Below the pieces are notes generated by a model, which made no database searches, was not told the origin of the DNA, and saw only the letters and a program-made list of their open reading frames with translations. From DASSUW01 sp963730535 (GTDB lineage: Bacteria > Actinomycetota > Thermoleophilia > Solirubrobacterales > Solirubrobacteraceae), in NCBI GenBank assembly GCA_963730535.1, contig CAVSRU010000005.1, positions 186,001 to 250,000 on the forward strand: DNA of 64,000 bases, read 5' to 3'. Shown here in pieces: positions 17,212 to 26,192 of the stretch (the stretch's first letter is position 1; each line of letters opens with the position of its first letter). A program made the translations under genes and the position numbers.

Positions 17212-19482
17212 ATGCCAGAAGTGCACAAGGTCTCCGTGGAGATCGGGGGGACGGAGATCTCGTTCGAGACCGGCTGGATGGCCAAGCAGGCCTCCGGCGC
17301 CGTCGTCGTCCGGTCGGGCGACACCGTCGTTCTCAACACGGCCACTGCAGGGAACCTGCGCGACGTCGACTTCCTCCCGCTGACGGTGGACGTCGAGGAG
17401 CGCATGTACGCCGCGGGCAAGATCCCCGGCTCGTTCTTCAAGCGCGAGGGCCGCGCCGGCGAGAAGGCGACGCTCGTCGCCCGCATGATCGACCGCCCCC
17501 TCCGCCCGCTCTTCCCCAAGGGCTGGCGCCGCGAGACGCAGCTCGTGAGCATGCCGCTCTCCGTCGACCAGGTGAACCCCTACGACGTGCTCGCCATGAA
17601 CGGCGCGTCCGCCGCGGTCGCGATCTCCGACATCCCGTTCCCGACTGCGGTCGGCGCGGTGCGGATCGGCAAGGACCTCGAGGGCAACTTCCTCATCAAC
17701 CCGACCGAGGAGCAGCTGATCGAGTCCGGGCTCGACCTGGTCGTGTCCGGCACCGACGAGGCGATCCTCATGGTCGAGGCGGGGGCCGACGAGATCCCCG
17801 AGGCCGAGATCCTCGACGCGCTCGACATCGCACACGGCGCGATCAAGAAGCTCGTCGCCGCGCAGCGCGAGCTGGCCGAGAAGGTCGGCAAGCCTAAGGT
17901 CGAGGTCGAGGTGCCGCAGGCCGACCCGGACCTCGCGCGCCAGATCGCCGAGTCCCACGGGGCCGCGCTCGACCGCGCGACGTCGGTCGAGGACAAGCTG
18001 GAGCGCCAGGCGGCCACCAAGGCCGTCGAGGACGAGGTACTCGCCCACTACTCCGGCGACCCCGCCTCCGAGACCTGGGCCGAGTTCCGCCAGCGGGCGC
18101 AGATCGCCTTCGACGCGCTCGAGAAGAAGGTCATCCGCGAGCGCATCGCGGTGCACAAGAAGCGCCCGGACGGCCGCCAGCCGGACGAGATCCGCGCGAT
18201 CGACATCCAGATCAAGCCGCTCCCGCGTACGCACGGGTCGGCGCTCTTCACCCGCGGCCAGACCCAGGCCCTGTCGGTGGTGGCGCTCGGCACCACGCGC
18301 GAGGAGATGCGGATCGACTCGCTCGGCCTGGAGACGTCCAAGCGCTACTTCCACCACTACAACTTCCCGCCGTTCTCGGTGGGCGAGGCCGGCTTCATGC
18401 GCGGCCCGAAGCGGCGTGACATCGGCCACGGGGCGCTCGCCGAGCGCGCGCTGGTCCCGATGATCCCCGACCAGGAGCAGTTCCCCTACACGATCCGCGT
18501 CGTGTCGGACATCCTCGAGTCCAACGGCTCCTCCTCGATGGCCTCCGTCTGCGGCTCAACGCTGTCGCTGATGGACGCCGGCGTGCCGATCAAGGCGCCG
18601 GTGGCCGGCATCGCGATGGGGCTGATCAAGGAGGGCGACGACTACGTCGTCCTGTCCGACATCGCCGGGGTGGAGGACCACCTGGGCGACATGGACTTCA
18701 AGGTCGCCGGTACCGAGAAGGGCATCACCGCCCTCCAGATGGACATCAAGATCACCGGCGTGACCTTCGACATCCTGCGCGACGCGCTGACGCAGGCCAA
18801 GGAGGGTCGCTCGTTCATCCTCGGCAAGATGGCCGAGGCGATCGGCGAGCCGCGCACCGAGCTCTCCGAGTTCGCGCCGCGCATCTCGGCCGTGAAGATC
18901 GACCCCGACAAGATCGGCCTGCTGATCGGCAAGGGCGGCGAGACGATCCGCGCGCTCCAGGAGGAGTACGAGGCGCAGATCGACGTCGACGACCTCGGCA
19001 ACGTGCGCGTCTACGCGCAGACCGGTGCCCAGGGCGACGCGCTCGTCGACCGGATCCGCTCGATGACCAAGGAAGTCGAGGTCGGCGACGAGTTCCCGGG
19101 CGCGAAGGTGGTCAAGACCACCACGTTCGGGGCGTTCGTCGAGCTCGCCAAGGGCACCGACGGGCTCCTGCACATCTCCAACGTCTCGCCCGGCCAGCGT
19201 GTCGGGACGGTCGAGGAGGTTCTCAACAAGGGCGACGAGATCTCGGTGCGCGTGGTCGAGGTCGACCGCGAGCGCGGCCGGATCGGCCTGCGCCTGGCCG
19301 AGGACCCGGAGATCGCCGGCAAGTCCAAGGAGGAGCTCGCCACCGTCACCGCCGGCGGCGGCGGGGGCGGCGGCGACCGCGGCGGCCGTGGCCGCAGCGA
19401 CCGGCGCAACGGCGGCGGCCGTGGCCGCGACCGCGACCGCGACCGGAGCCCGCGCGGCGACCGGGACCCGGACCGCAGCTAG
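17212..19482 (+). CDS. pnp: Polyribonucleotide nucleotidyltransferase (PNPase)
   Basis: PNPase degrades RNA 3'-5' by phosphorolysis and can also polymerise. The 756-aa protein has two RNase PH domains (about 5-230 and 325-540, with FFKREGRAGEKATLVARMIDRPLRPLFPKG and RRDIGHGALAERAL), a KH domain (about 560-615, LLIGKGGETIRALQEEY) and an S1 domain (about 630-700), ending in a Gly/Arg-rich tail. ATG 17212 is chosen over upstream in-frame starts for its AAAGGA ribosome site. A leader stem-loop (CCCGCC/GGCGGG, 17178-17196) precedes it; pnp leaders are processed and autoregulated in other bacteria. Confidence 0.96.
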   Translation: MPEVHKVSVEIGGTEISFETGWMAKQASGAVVVRSGDTVVLNTATAGNLRDVDFLPLTVDVEERMYAAGKIPGSFFKREGRAGEKATLVARMIDRPLRPLFPKGWRRETQLVSMPLSVDQVNPYDVLAMNGASAAVAISDIPFPTAVGAVRIGKDLEGNFLINPTEEQLIESGLDLVVSGTDEAILMVEAGADEIPEAEILDALDIAHGAIKKLVAAQRELAEKVGKPKVEVEVPQADPDLARQIAESHGAALDRATSVEDKLERQAATKAVEDEVLAHYSGDPASETWAEFRQRAQIAFDALEKKVIRERIAVHKKRPDGRQPDEIRAIDIQIKPLPRTHGSALFTRGQTQALSVVALGTTREEMRIDSLGLETSKRYFHHYNFPPFSVGEAGFMRGPKRRDIGHGALAERALVPMIPDQEQFPYTIRVVSDILESNGSSSMASVCGSTLSLMDAGVPIKAPVAGIAMGLIKEGDDYVVLSDIAGVEDHLGDMDFKVAGTEKGITALQMDIKITGVTFDILRDALTQAKEGRSFILGKMAEAIGEPRTELSEFAPRISAVKIDPDKIGLLIGKGGETIRALQEEYEAQIDVDDLGNVRVYAQTGAQGDALVDRIRSMTKEVEVGDEFPGAKVVKTTTFGAFVELAKGTDGLLHISNVSPGQRVGTVEEVLNKGDEISVRVVEVDRERGRIGLRLAEDPEIAGKSKEELATVTAGGGGGGGDRGGRGRSDRRNGGGRGRDRDRDRSPRGDRDPDRS

Positions 19483-19486
19483 CGCG

Positions 19487-20767
19487 CTGTCCGCCCACCA
19501 GATCACGGAGCTGCCTTCAGGGCTGCGGATCGCGACGGAGGTCATGCCCTCCGTCCGGTCCGCCGCCCTCGGCTTCTTCGTCGGCACCGGCTCGCGCGGC
19601 GAGTCGGTCGCCGAGGCCGGTCTCTCCCACTTCCTCGAGCACCTGCTGTTCCGCGGCACCGACCGCTACGCCTCGGCCGAGATCGACCAGCTGTTCGACG
19701 GCATGGGCGCCGAGCTGAACGCCGGCACCGACAAGGAGAGCACCACGGTCTACGCGCGCATGCTCGACCAGCACCTCCCGCGCGCCTTCGACGTGATCGC
19801 CGACATGGTCTGGCGGCCCGCGTTCCGGGACGTCGATCCCGAGCGCGAGGTCGTGCTCGAGGAGATCGCGATGTACGAGGACGACCCGCAGGACACGGTG
19901 TTCGACGTGCTCGGCGAGGCCGTCTTCGGCGGCCACCCGCTCGGGCGGCCGATCATCGGCCGGGCGCCGGTCATCCGCGAGACGCCGGTCGACCGGATCG
20001 CCGCCTTCCACGCGGCCCGCTACGTCCCGGGATCGGTCGTGATCGCGGCCGCCGGATCGGTCGACCACGACAAGGTCGTGGAGCTGGCCGAGCGCACGCT
20101 GGGCGTCAGCGCGCCCGAGGGCTCCCCGGAGATCGAGCCCGCCCCGGCCGATCCGGCGCCGACCGTGCGCTTCCAGCGCAAGGACACCGAGCAGTGCCAC
20201 GTCTGCTTGGGAGCGGTCGGCCTCCCGCGCGGCGACGAGCGCCGCTTCGCCTCGCGGGTGCTCGACGCGATCTTCGGCGGGCTGTCCTCCTCGCGGCTGT
20301 TCCAGGCCGTGCGCGAGGAGCGCGGCCTCGCCTACTCGGTCTACTCGTTCGCGGGCCAGTACGCCGACACCGGGCAGGTCGGCCTCTACGTGGGCACGCG
20401 GCCCGACAAGGTGCGGGAGGCCATGGGCGTCGTCGGCGAGGAGCTCGCGCGCCTGCGCGAGCAGCCCGCGACCGAGGACGAGCTCGAGCGCGCGCGCGAG
20501 AACGTCAAGGCCCGGGTGATCCTCGGCCTCGAGTCGACCGGCGCGCGCATGAACCGGCTCGGCGCCTCGCTGCTCTATGGGCTGCCGCTGCTGGAGGCCG
20601 ACGAGGTGATCGCGCGCTTCGAGGCGGTCACGATGGACGACCTGCAGGAGCTGACCGACGAGCTGTGGCGGCCCGAGCGGCTGTCCGCGGCCGGAATCGG
20701 GCCTGACGAGCAGGCGTTCCGCGACGCCGTCGAGGACGTCTGCCCGGGCGCGAGCGTCGCGGCATGA
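19487..20767 (+). CDS. M16 family zinc metallopeptidase (CTG start proposed)
   Basis: A 426-aa insulinase-family peptidase, commonly found after pnp in actinobacteria and others. The inverted zinc motif HxxEH is seen in LSHFLEHLLFRGT (about 45-57), with a downstream Glu in the DKESTTVYARM region, and the C-terminal domain has the GGLSSSRLFQAVREERGLAYSVYS signature. The expected N-terminus (ITELPSGLRIATE) has no ATG/GTG/TTG; CTG 19487, four bases after the pnp stop, is the best start. Its end overlaps dapB by 4 bases. Confidence 0.88.
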   Translation: MSAHQITELPSGLRIATEVMPSVRSAALGFFVGTGSRGESVAEAGLSHFLEHLLFRGTDRYASAEIDQLFDGMGAELNAGTDKESTTVYARMLDQHLPRAFDVIADMVWRPAFRDVDPEREVVLEEIAMYEDDPQDTVFDVLGEAVFGGHPLGRPIIGRAPVIRETPVDRIAAFHAARYVPGSVVIAAAGSVDHDKVVELAERTLGVSAPEGSPEIEPAPADPAPTVRFQRKDTEQCHVCLGAVGLPRGDERRFASRVLDAIFGGLSSSRLFQAVREERGLAYSVYSFAGQYADTGQVGLYVGTRPDKVREAMGVVGEELARLREQPATEDELERARENVKARVILGLESTGARMNRLGASLLYGLPLLEADEVIARFEAVTMDDLQELTDELWRPERLSAAGIGPDEQAFRDAVEDVCPGASVAA

Positions 20768-21420
20768 TCCGCGTGGCCGTGGCCGGCGCCGCGGGCCGCA
20801 TGGGGCAGACGGTGTGCGCCGCCGTGGAGGGCGCCGACGACCTCGAGCTGACCGGTCGCGCCGACCCGCAGCTCGGCACCGCGGTGGCCGACGTCGTCGG
20901 GGACGCCGACGTGCTCGTCGACTTCACGCAGCCGGACACGGCGCTGGGGAACGCCGAGACGGCTCTCGCCGCCGGAGTGCACGTGGTCATCGGCACCTCC
21001 GGCTTCGACCTCGACGGCCTCCGCGCGGCGGCCCGCGACGCGAGCGCCAACGCGCTCTACGCGCCCAACTTCGCGATCGGCGCGGTGCTGATGATGCGCT
21101 TCGCCGCCGAGGCGTCGCGCCACATGGAGCGCGCCGAGATCGTGGAGCTGCACCACACGGCCAAGCTCGACGCGCCGTCCGGGACCGCCGCGCGCACGGC
21201 CGAGATGATGGAGGGGGACGTGCCGATCCACTCCGTGCGCCTGCCGGGCCTCGTCGCCGACCAGGAGGTCATCCTCGGCGACGTCGCCCAGACGCTCACC
21301 ATCCGCCACGTCACCACCGACCGCACGAGCTTCATGCCCGGCGTGCTGCTGGCGATCCGCCGGGTGGCGGACCTGCCCGAGTCCCCGGTCGTGGGCCTCG
21401 AGCACCTGCTTTTTGATTAG
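20764..21420 (+). CDS. dapB: 4-hydroxy-tetrahydrodipicolinate reductase
   Basis: DapB reduces the DapA product to tetrahydrodipicolinate in the lysine/diaminopimelate pathway, using NAD(P)H. The N-terminal GAAGRMGQTVCAAVE is the nucleotide-binding loop; HHTAKLDAPSGTA carries the catalytic His pair and Lys. At 218 aa it is slightly short compared with the usual ~245-270, but all motifs are present. ATG overlaps the M16 stop. dapA lies about 900 bases downstream, separated by a small gene, a repeat element and a gene fragment. Confidence 0.94.
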   Translation: MIRVAVAGAAGRMGQTVCAAVEGADDLELTGRADPQLGTAVADVVGDADVLVDFTQPDTALGNAETALAAGVHVVIGTSGFDLDGLRAAARDASANALYAPNFAIGAVLMMRFAAEASRHMERAEIVELHHTAKLDAPSGTAARTAEMMEGDVPIHSVRLPGLVADQEVILGDVAQTLTIRHVTTDRTSFMPGVLLAIRRVADLPESPVVGLEHLLFD

Positions 21421-21709
21421 CATCGCGGTCACCGACCACGCGGTCGAGCGCTACCTCCAGCGGGTGCGCGGCGTGCTCGACGCCCGGCCGGAGATCGCAG
21501 GACGGGTGCGGCAGGCATGGGAGGCGGGCCGGGTCGCCGACGCCGGCCGGGGCACCGTCCACGTCAGCGACCTCGCGCGCTCGGATCTCATCTACGTCTG
21601 CGTGTGGGACCGGCCGCGCGGCGAGCTCGTCGTGGTGACGCTGTGGGAGGAGGGGGACGACGCCGCGGTTCCGCGGCGCTTCACTGATGCGCTGCGGCGG
21701 CGCCGCTGA
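21413..21709 (+). CDS. Small conserved-looking protein of unknown function
   Basis: A 98-aa protein starting at TTG inside the end of dapB (8-base overlap), which suggests translational coupling. The N-terminal ITDHA-type segment (IAVTDHAVERYLQRVRG) and mid-protein HVSDLARSDLIYVCVWD vaguely recall DUF4258/RelE-like small proteins, but the match is weak and no function is claimed. Its stop is two bases before the terminal repeat of element copy 2. Confidence 0.6.
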   Translation: MISIAVTDHAVERYLQRVRGVLDARPEIAGRVRQAWEAGRVADAGRGTVHVSDLARSDLIYVCVWDRPRGELVVVTLWEEGDDAAVPRRFTDALRRRR

Positions 21710-21711
21710 AC

Positions 21712-21912
21712 GTCAACTGCGGCTGGGTAGGGAGGCTGGGGAGGCCAGCCGCGGCGCGAACTATCGCGGTTTAGCCCCGGAAACCGACGCTAATCGGGGA
21801 TAGTTCGGCGAACTGTGTCGAGTGAGCCCCGGAATCCGGGGCTAATCCGACGCAGTTCGGACCATTGCCAGCCACGCTGGCTCCCTCGCCGCCCTACCCA
21901 GCCGCAGTTGAC
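21712..21912. repeat. Intergenic palindromic element, copy 2 (inverse orientation to copy 1)
   Basis: A 201-base element with near-perfect terminal inverted repeats: AACGTCAACTGCGGC on the left mirrors GCCGCAGTTGACGTT on the right. Internal 49-base modules lie at 21758-21806 (matches the reverse complement of module B of copy 1) and 21810-21858 (matches the reverse complement of module A). The whole element is thus flipped relative to copy 1. It fills the space between two stop codons (ends of the genes at 21709 and 21928). Confidence 0.87.
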
Positions 21913-21927
21913 GTTGCAGTTGGAGCC

Positions 21928-22164
21928 CTAGTACCGCACGACGTGCCCGCGCCCGGCGCGCTTGGCCGCGTACAGGGCCTCGTCGGCGCGTGAGAGCACT
22001 GCTGAGAGGGTGTCCGGGTCGCCGGGGCTGGCGGCGCCGATCGAGACGCCGACCTCGAGGCCGTCGCGCGCGGCCTCGAACGCGCCGGCGACGGAGCGCA
22101 GCACCGCGTCGGCGGCCTCGTCGCCCCGGCCGGGCGTGCCTGCGACCCAGATGCCGGCCTCGCG
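21928..22164 (-). pseudogene. GGDEF domain remnant (C-terminal third of a diguanylate cyclase)
   Basis: About 78 codons at the 3' end read GVSIGAASPGDPDTLSAVLSRADEALYAAKRAGRGHVVRY, the unmistakable tail of a GGDEF domain, ending at a normal stop. The N-terminal part with GGDEF active site, metal-binding Asp and any sensor is missing; the frame remains open upstream only as shadow sequence over dapA. There is no start codon or ribosome site at the point where similarity begins (near 22164). It appears to be a deletion remnant next to element copy 2. Confidence 0.65.
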
Positions 22165-22296
22165 CTGCTCGACCGCCCGGTGCGGAGGAGTCGCGCTTGT
22201 CAGATTAGGAACTATCGACCTCTCAGAGTCAGATGGACGGGCGGGCCGGAGGCTTGAGCGTGCCGATCCGCCCACTCGCGTGCCAGACTGACGGCC

Positions 22297-23163
22297 ATGC
22301 GTCCGCTCGAAGGCTTGCTGACGGCCATGGTGACCCCGTTCCGGCCGGACGGGTCCGTCAACGAGGATGGCGCGGTGGCGCTCGGCCGCCACCTGCTCGC
22401 GCACGGGTCCGACGGCCTGGTGGTCTGCGGGACCACAGGCGAGTCGCCCACGCTGTCCGACGACGAGATGGTGGCCCTCGTCGGCACGATGGTGGAGGAG
22501 CTCGGCGACGAGGCGCTGATCGCCGCCGGGGCGGGCTCCAACGACACCCGGCACGCCTGCCACCTGGCGGAGCAGATGGCCGCCACGGGCGCCCACGCGC
22601 TGCTCTCGGTGACCGGCTACTACAACCGCCCGAACCGCCGCGGGATCGTCCGGCACTACGAGGAGGTCGCGCGCGCGGCGGGCGGCACGCGGGTGATCAT
22701 CTACAACATCCCGAGCCGGACGACCGTGAACCTCGCTCCCGACCTGCTGGCCGAGCTGGCGCAGATCGACGGCATCGAGGCGGTCAAGCAGTCCAACTCC
22801 GCCGAGCTCGGCCCGATCGACGGCATGACGCTCCTGACCGGTAACGATGAGGACCTGGCGCGCTGCCTCGACCTGGGCGGCGCCGGCGGCGTGTGTGTCT
22901 CCAGCCACGTCGTCGGGACCGAGATGCGCCGCATGTTCGACGAGCCGGAGCGCCGCGCGGAGATCGACGCCGAGCTGCGCCCCGTCTTCAAGGCGATGTT
23001 CTGCACGTCGAGCCCGATCCCCGTCAAGACCGCGCTCAACCTGCTCGGACACGACGTCGGCGGCCTGCGGCTGCCGCTCGTCGATGCCGACGAGGATGAG
23101 CTCGCCACCGTGCGCGGCGCGCTCGAGCGGCACGGTCTGTTGACCGGAGTCCACGCGGGGTGA
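22297..23163 (+). CDS. dapA: 4-hydroxy-tetrahydrodipicolinate synthase
   Basis: DapA condenses pyruvate with aspartate semialdehyde, the first committed step of lysine/diaminopimelate synthesis. The 288-aa TIM-barrel protein shows CGTTGESPTLSDDE (about 47-60), the catalytic Tyr in VIIYNIPSRT and the Schiff-base Lys in IEAVKQSNS. The ATG start lies 132 bases after the GGDEF remnant; that gap carries the promoter but no clear -10/-35 pair was recognised. The stop overlaps the RNase J start (GTGA). Confidence 0.95.
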   Translation: MRPLEGLLTAMVTPFRPDGSVNEDGAVALGRHLLAHGSDGLVVCGTTGESPTLSDDEMVALVGTMVEELGDEALIAAGAGSNDTRHACHLAEQMAATGAHALLSVTGYYNRPNRRGIVRHYEEVARAAGGTRVIIYNIPSRTTVNLAPDLLAELAQIDGIEAVKQSNSAELGPIDGMTLLTGNDEDLARCLDLGGAGGVCVSSHVVGTEMRRMFDEPERRAEIDAELRPVFKAMFCTSSPIPVKTALNLLGHDVGGLRLPLVDADEDELATVRGALERHGLLTGVHAG

Positions 23164-24827
23164 GCGGCAAGCTGCGCGTCCTCCCGTTGGGAGGCGTCGG
23201 CGAGATCGGCAAGAACCTCACGGTCGTCGAGTACGAGGACCGGATCGTCGTCGTCGACTGCGGGCTGCGGTTCCCGACCGCGGAGATGATGGGCATCGAC
23301 CTCGTGCTGCCCGACTTCACGTTCCTGCGCGAGCGGGTGGACGACATCGAGGCGATCGTCATCACCCACGGCCACGAGGACCACCTCGGCGCGCTCCCGT
23401 GGGTGCTGCGCGAGCTCGGCCAGGACAGCGTCCCGGTCGTCTACGGCGGGCAGCTGACCATCGCCATGGCGCGCTCCAAGCTCGACGAGCACAAGCTGCG
23501 CGAGGTCAACCTGGACGTGCTCCCGATCGGCCAGGTGGCCGACGCCGGGCCGTTCGGGATCGAGATGGTCCACCTCACGCACTCGATCCCCGACGCCGCG
23601 GGGGTGGCCCTCAAGACCGACCTCGGCACGGTCCTCTTCACGGGCGACTACAAGTTCGACCAGACGCCGGTCGGCGGTCCGCCGGCCGACATGGCGCGGC
23701 TTGCCGAGATGGGGCGCGAAGGCCTGCTCCTGCTGTGCGGCGACTCCACGAACGCCGACCGGGCCGGCATCTCGACCAGCGAGTCGGTCGTCGGCCCGCA
23801 GCTCGAGCGGCTGTTCTCGCACTGCCCCGGCCGGATCGTGGTGACGTGCTTCGCCTCCAACATCCACCGGGTGCAGCAGGTCGTCGACGCCGCGGCGACC
23901 AACGGCCGCAAGGTCGCCCTGATCGGCCGCTCGATGCGCAAGAACGTGAACATCGGCCGCTCGCTCGGGCACATCGCGATCCCGGAAGGCCAGCTGATCC
24001 CGCCGCGCGAGCTCGAGCACTACCCGGACGACAAGGTCGTGATCGTCTCGACCGGCTCACAGGGCGAGCCGCTGTCCGCGTTGCGGCGGATGGCCTACCG
24101 CGACCACCCGGCCGTCGAGCTGCGCCGCGGCGACACCGTCGTCTTCTCGGCCACCCCGGTCCCCGGCAACGAGCGGTCGGTGAACGAGACGATCGACCGG
24201 CTGTACCACATCGGCTGCGACGTCGTGACCGCCCGCGACGAGCCGATCCACGCCTCCGGCCACGGCTACGCGGAGGAGCTGAAGATGATGCTCAACCTCA
24301 CGCGGCCGCGCTACGTGATGCCGGTCCACGGCGACTACAAGCGGATGCTGCTGCACTCGCAGCTCGCGGAGGCCGTCGGCATCGAGGCCGAGAACATCTT
24401 CCGCACCGAGAACGGCGTGCCGCTGGAGATCGACGAGCGCGGCGCCGGCCTCGGGGACCCGGAGACGGCGGGGCTGGTGTTCGTCGACGGGGTCGACATC
24501 GGGGACGTGGCCGACGTCGCGCTGCGCGACCGCCGCATGCTGTCGGCGGACGGCATCTTCATCATCGTCGCGACCGTCAAGGAACAGGACGGATCCTCCG
24601 TGGTCCCGCCCGAGGTGCTGGCCCGCGGGGTCCCGTTCCTCGACGACGACGGGAAGATCATCGGCGAGCTGCGGGAGGCGGTCGAGGACTCGCTCGACCG
24701 CGCGGCCGAGGAGCGGATCACCGAGATCGACGTCCTCGAGTCCGTCCTCCACGACGACATCGCGGCGTTCGTCTACGAGCGCCTCAAGCGCCGCCCGATG
24801 ATCCTGCCCGTCGTCGTAGAGGTCTGA
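23160..24827 (+). CDS. rnj: Ribonuclease J
   Basis: RNase J is a metallo-beta-lactamase/beta-CASP nuclease with endo- and 5'-exonuclease activity in mRNA decay and rRNA maturation. Seen: PLGGVGEIGKN at the N-terminus, zinc motif HGHEDHLGALP (about 77-87), a beta-CASP core, and the VMPVHGDYKRMLLH motif (about 385-398). 555 aa is the normal length. The GTG start overlaps the dapA stop, the same dapA-rnj order seen in mycobacteria. It converges on the MFS gene with 7 bases between stops. Confidence 0.95.
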   Translation: MSGKLRVLPLGGVGEIGKNLTVVEYEDRIVVVDCGLRFPTAEMMGIDLVLPDFTFLRERVDDIEAIVITHGHEDHLGALPWVLRELGQDSVPVVYGGQLTIAMARSKLDEHKLREVNLDVLPIGQVADAGPFGIEMVHLTHSIPDAAGVALKTDLGTVLFTGDYKFDQTPVGGPPADMARLAEMGREGLLLLCGDSTNADRAGISTSESVVGPQLERLFSHCPGRIVVTCFASNIHRVQQVVDAAATNGRKVALIGRSMRKNVNIGRSLGHIAIPEGQLIPPRELEHYPDDKVVIVSTGSQGEPLSALRRMAYRDHPAVELRRGDTVVFSATPVPGNERSVNETIDRLYHIGCDVVTARDEPIHASGHGYAEELKMMLNLTRPRYVMPVHGDYKRMLLHSQLAEAVGIEAENIFRTENGVPLEIDERGAGLGDPETAGLVFVDGVDIGDVADVALRDRRMLSADGIFIIVATVKEQDGSSVVPPEVLARGVPFLDDDGKIIGELREAVEDSLDRAAEERITEIDVLESVLHDDIAAFVYERLKRRPMILPVVVEV

Positions 24828-24834
24828 GCCTGAG

Positions 24835-26109
24835 TCAGCGCTCGGCGACGGCCGGGAGGTCGGCCGGCCGGGTACGGGCGGCCGAGTGGTGGGCCAGCCG
24901 GGGGCGCAGGGCGAGCGACGCGAGCACGAGCAGGAGCACGCCGGCGCCGGCCACGCCGTACGCCGTCCGCGGGGATCCGAGCGCGACGAGCGCGCCGCCC
25001 AGCAGGTAGCCGACGCCCGGCATGGCGGCGGCGAGCGACTCGAGCAGGCCGACGATGCGGGCCTGGTAGTCGGTCGGCGTGGCCTCCTGGAGCGCGGTCA
25101 CGACGGCGATCCACTGGATGCCGTTGCCGGCACCGCCCACGATCGAGACCAGGCACGCGACGAGCAGCGTCTCGGCCGTCGCGAGGCCGAGGTAGGCGGC
25201 GCCGATGAGCGCCGTCGCGCCGATGATGAGCGGCAGCGGCGAGCGGTTCTTGACCAGCAGGTAGACGAGGCTCCCGACGAGGATCCCTCCGCCCCACGAG
25301 GCGAGCAGGAAGCCGAAGCCGGCGTCCGTGGTGCCGAGGCTCTCCTTCGCGTAGATCACCTCGATCGGGATCACGAGCGTGAAGAGCACGAGCGCGACGG
25401 CCTCGCCGATCAGCAGCAGCCGCACGAGCGGGTTGGTGCGGGCGAAGCGCATGCCGGCGGCGAAGCGCTCACGCCACGGCTCGCGCTCGACGTAGGCGGC
25501 TGGCAGGCCCTTGGTGAGGGCGATCATCGCGGCGATGGCCAGGAACGACGCGGCGTCGACGAGCAGCGCGGTGGCGATGCCGAACTCGCCGATCAGCAGG
25601 CCGGCGAGCGCGGCCCCGGCCACGGCCGAGAACGCGAAGCCCATGTTCATCAGCGCGTTGCCCTCCTTCAGCAACCCCTTCGGCAGGAGCACGGTGGCGA
25701 CGGCGCCGCGCGTAAGGCCGCGGGCGGTGATGGCGAGCGCGCCGTCGAGCAGGCCGAGCGCGAGCACGAGGCCGAGCACGAACGTCGTCTCGGCGAGCAC
25801 GGCGAGCGCCGCGAAGGCCACGGCTTCGGCCACGTAGAGCAGCGGCAGGCTCCGGCGCAGGGCGACCTGGTCGAAGCGCGCGGTGAGCGGCGGTGCCAGG
25901 AGGGCGGGCAGGAACTTGGCCGCGAAGAAGAACGCGGCGGTGGGCGCCACCGCCTGCGTCCGGTCGTAGACGAGGACGGCGAGCGCGACGAGGCCGACGC
26001 TGTCGCCCAGCTCGTTCAGCGTGTAGGAGGACAGCAGGCGACCGAACGGCCGTACGGCCAGTGGTGCAAAGCGCCCCCGCATCCGGTCATCGTAGTCCTT
26101 CCGGTGCAC
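24835..26109 (-). CDS. MFS transporter, multidrug/macrolide-efflux type
   Basis: A 424-aa integral membrane protein with about 12 predicted helices (for example 26-46, 51-71, 83-103 and on to about 395), of the MFS_3/enterobactin-exporter type. The loop VYDRTQAVAPTAAFFFAAKFLPALLAPPLTARFDQ between helices 1-3 fits that group. It probably exports a small molecule by proton antiport; substrate unknown. Either M1 or M10 could be the start. It is divergent from the HD-GYP pair and shares its upstream region with the palindrome at 26121-26132. Confidence 0.85.
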   Translation of the reverse strand: MHRKDYDDRMRGRFAPLAVRPFGRLLSSYTLNELGDSVGLVALAVLVYDRTQAVAPTAAFFFAAKFLPALLAPPLTARFDQVALRRSLPLLYVAEAVAFAALAVLAETTFVLGLVLALGLLDGALAITARGLTRGAVATVLLPKGLLKEGNALMNMGFAFSAVAGAALAGLLIGEFGIATALLVDAASFLAIAAMIALTKGLPAAYVEREPWRERFAAGMRFARTNPLVRLLLIGEAVALVLFTLVIPIEVIYAKESLGTTDAGFGFLLASWGGGILVGSLVYLLVKNRSPLPLIIGATALIGAAYLGLATAETLLVACLVSIVGGAGNGIQWIAVVTALQEATPTDYQARIVGLLESLAAAMPGVGYLLGGALVALGSPRTAYGVAGAGVLLLVLASLALRPRLAHHSAARTRPADLPAVAER

Positions 26110-26120
26110 GACTCCAATGC

Positions 26121-26132
26121 GGACAAATGTCC
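26121..26132. promoter_or_regulatory. GGAC-N4-GTCC palindrome upstream of HD-GYP gene 1
   Basis: GGACAAATGTCC is a perfect 12-base palindrome centred 66 bases before the GTG start of the first HD-GYP gene. Similar sites sit at the same distance before the second HD-GYP gene (27588-27600) and the hydrolase (29249-29260). A shared repressor or activator site is inferred. Confidence 0.45.
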
Positions 26133-26192
26133 GGGCCGCGGAGGCCTTCTGGCATCAAGTCAGATAGGTGACATGCCGATCACCGGGAGGCT

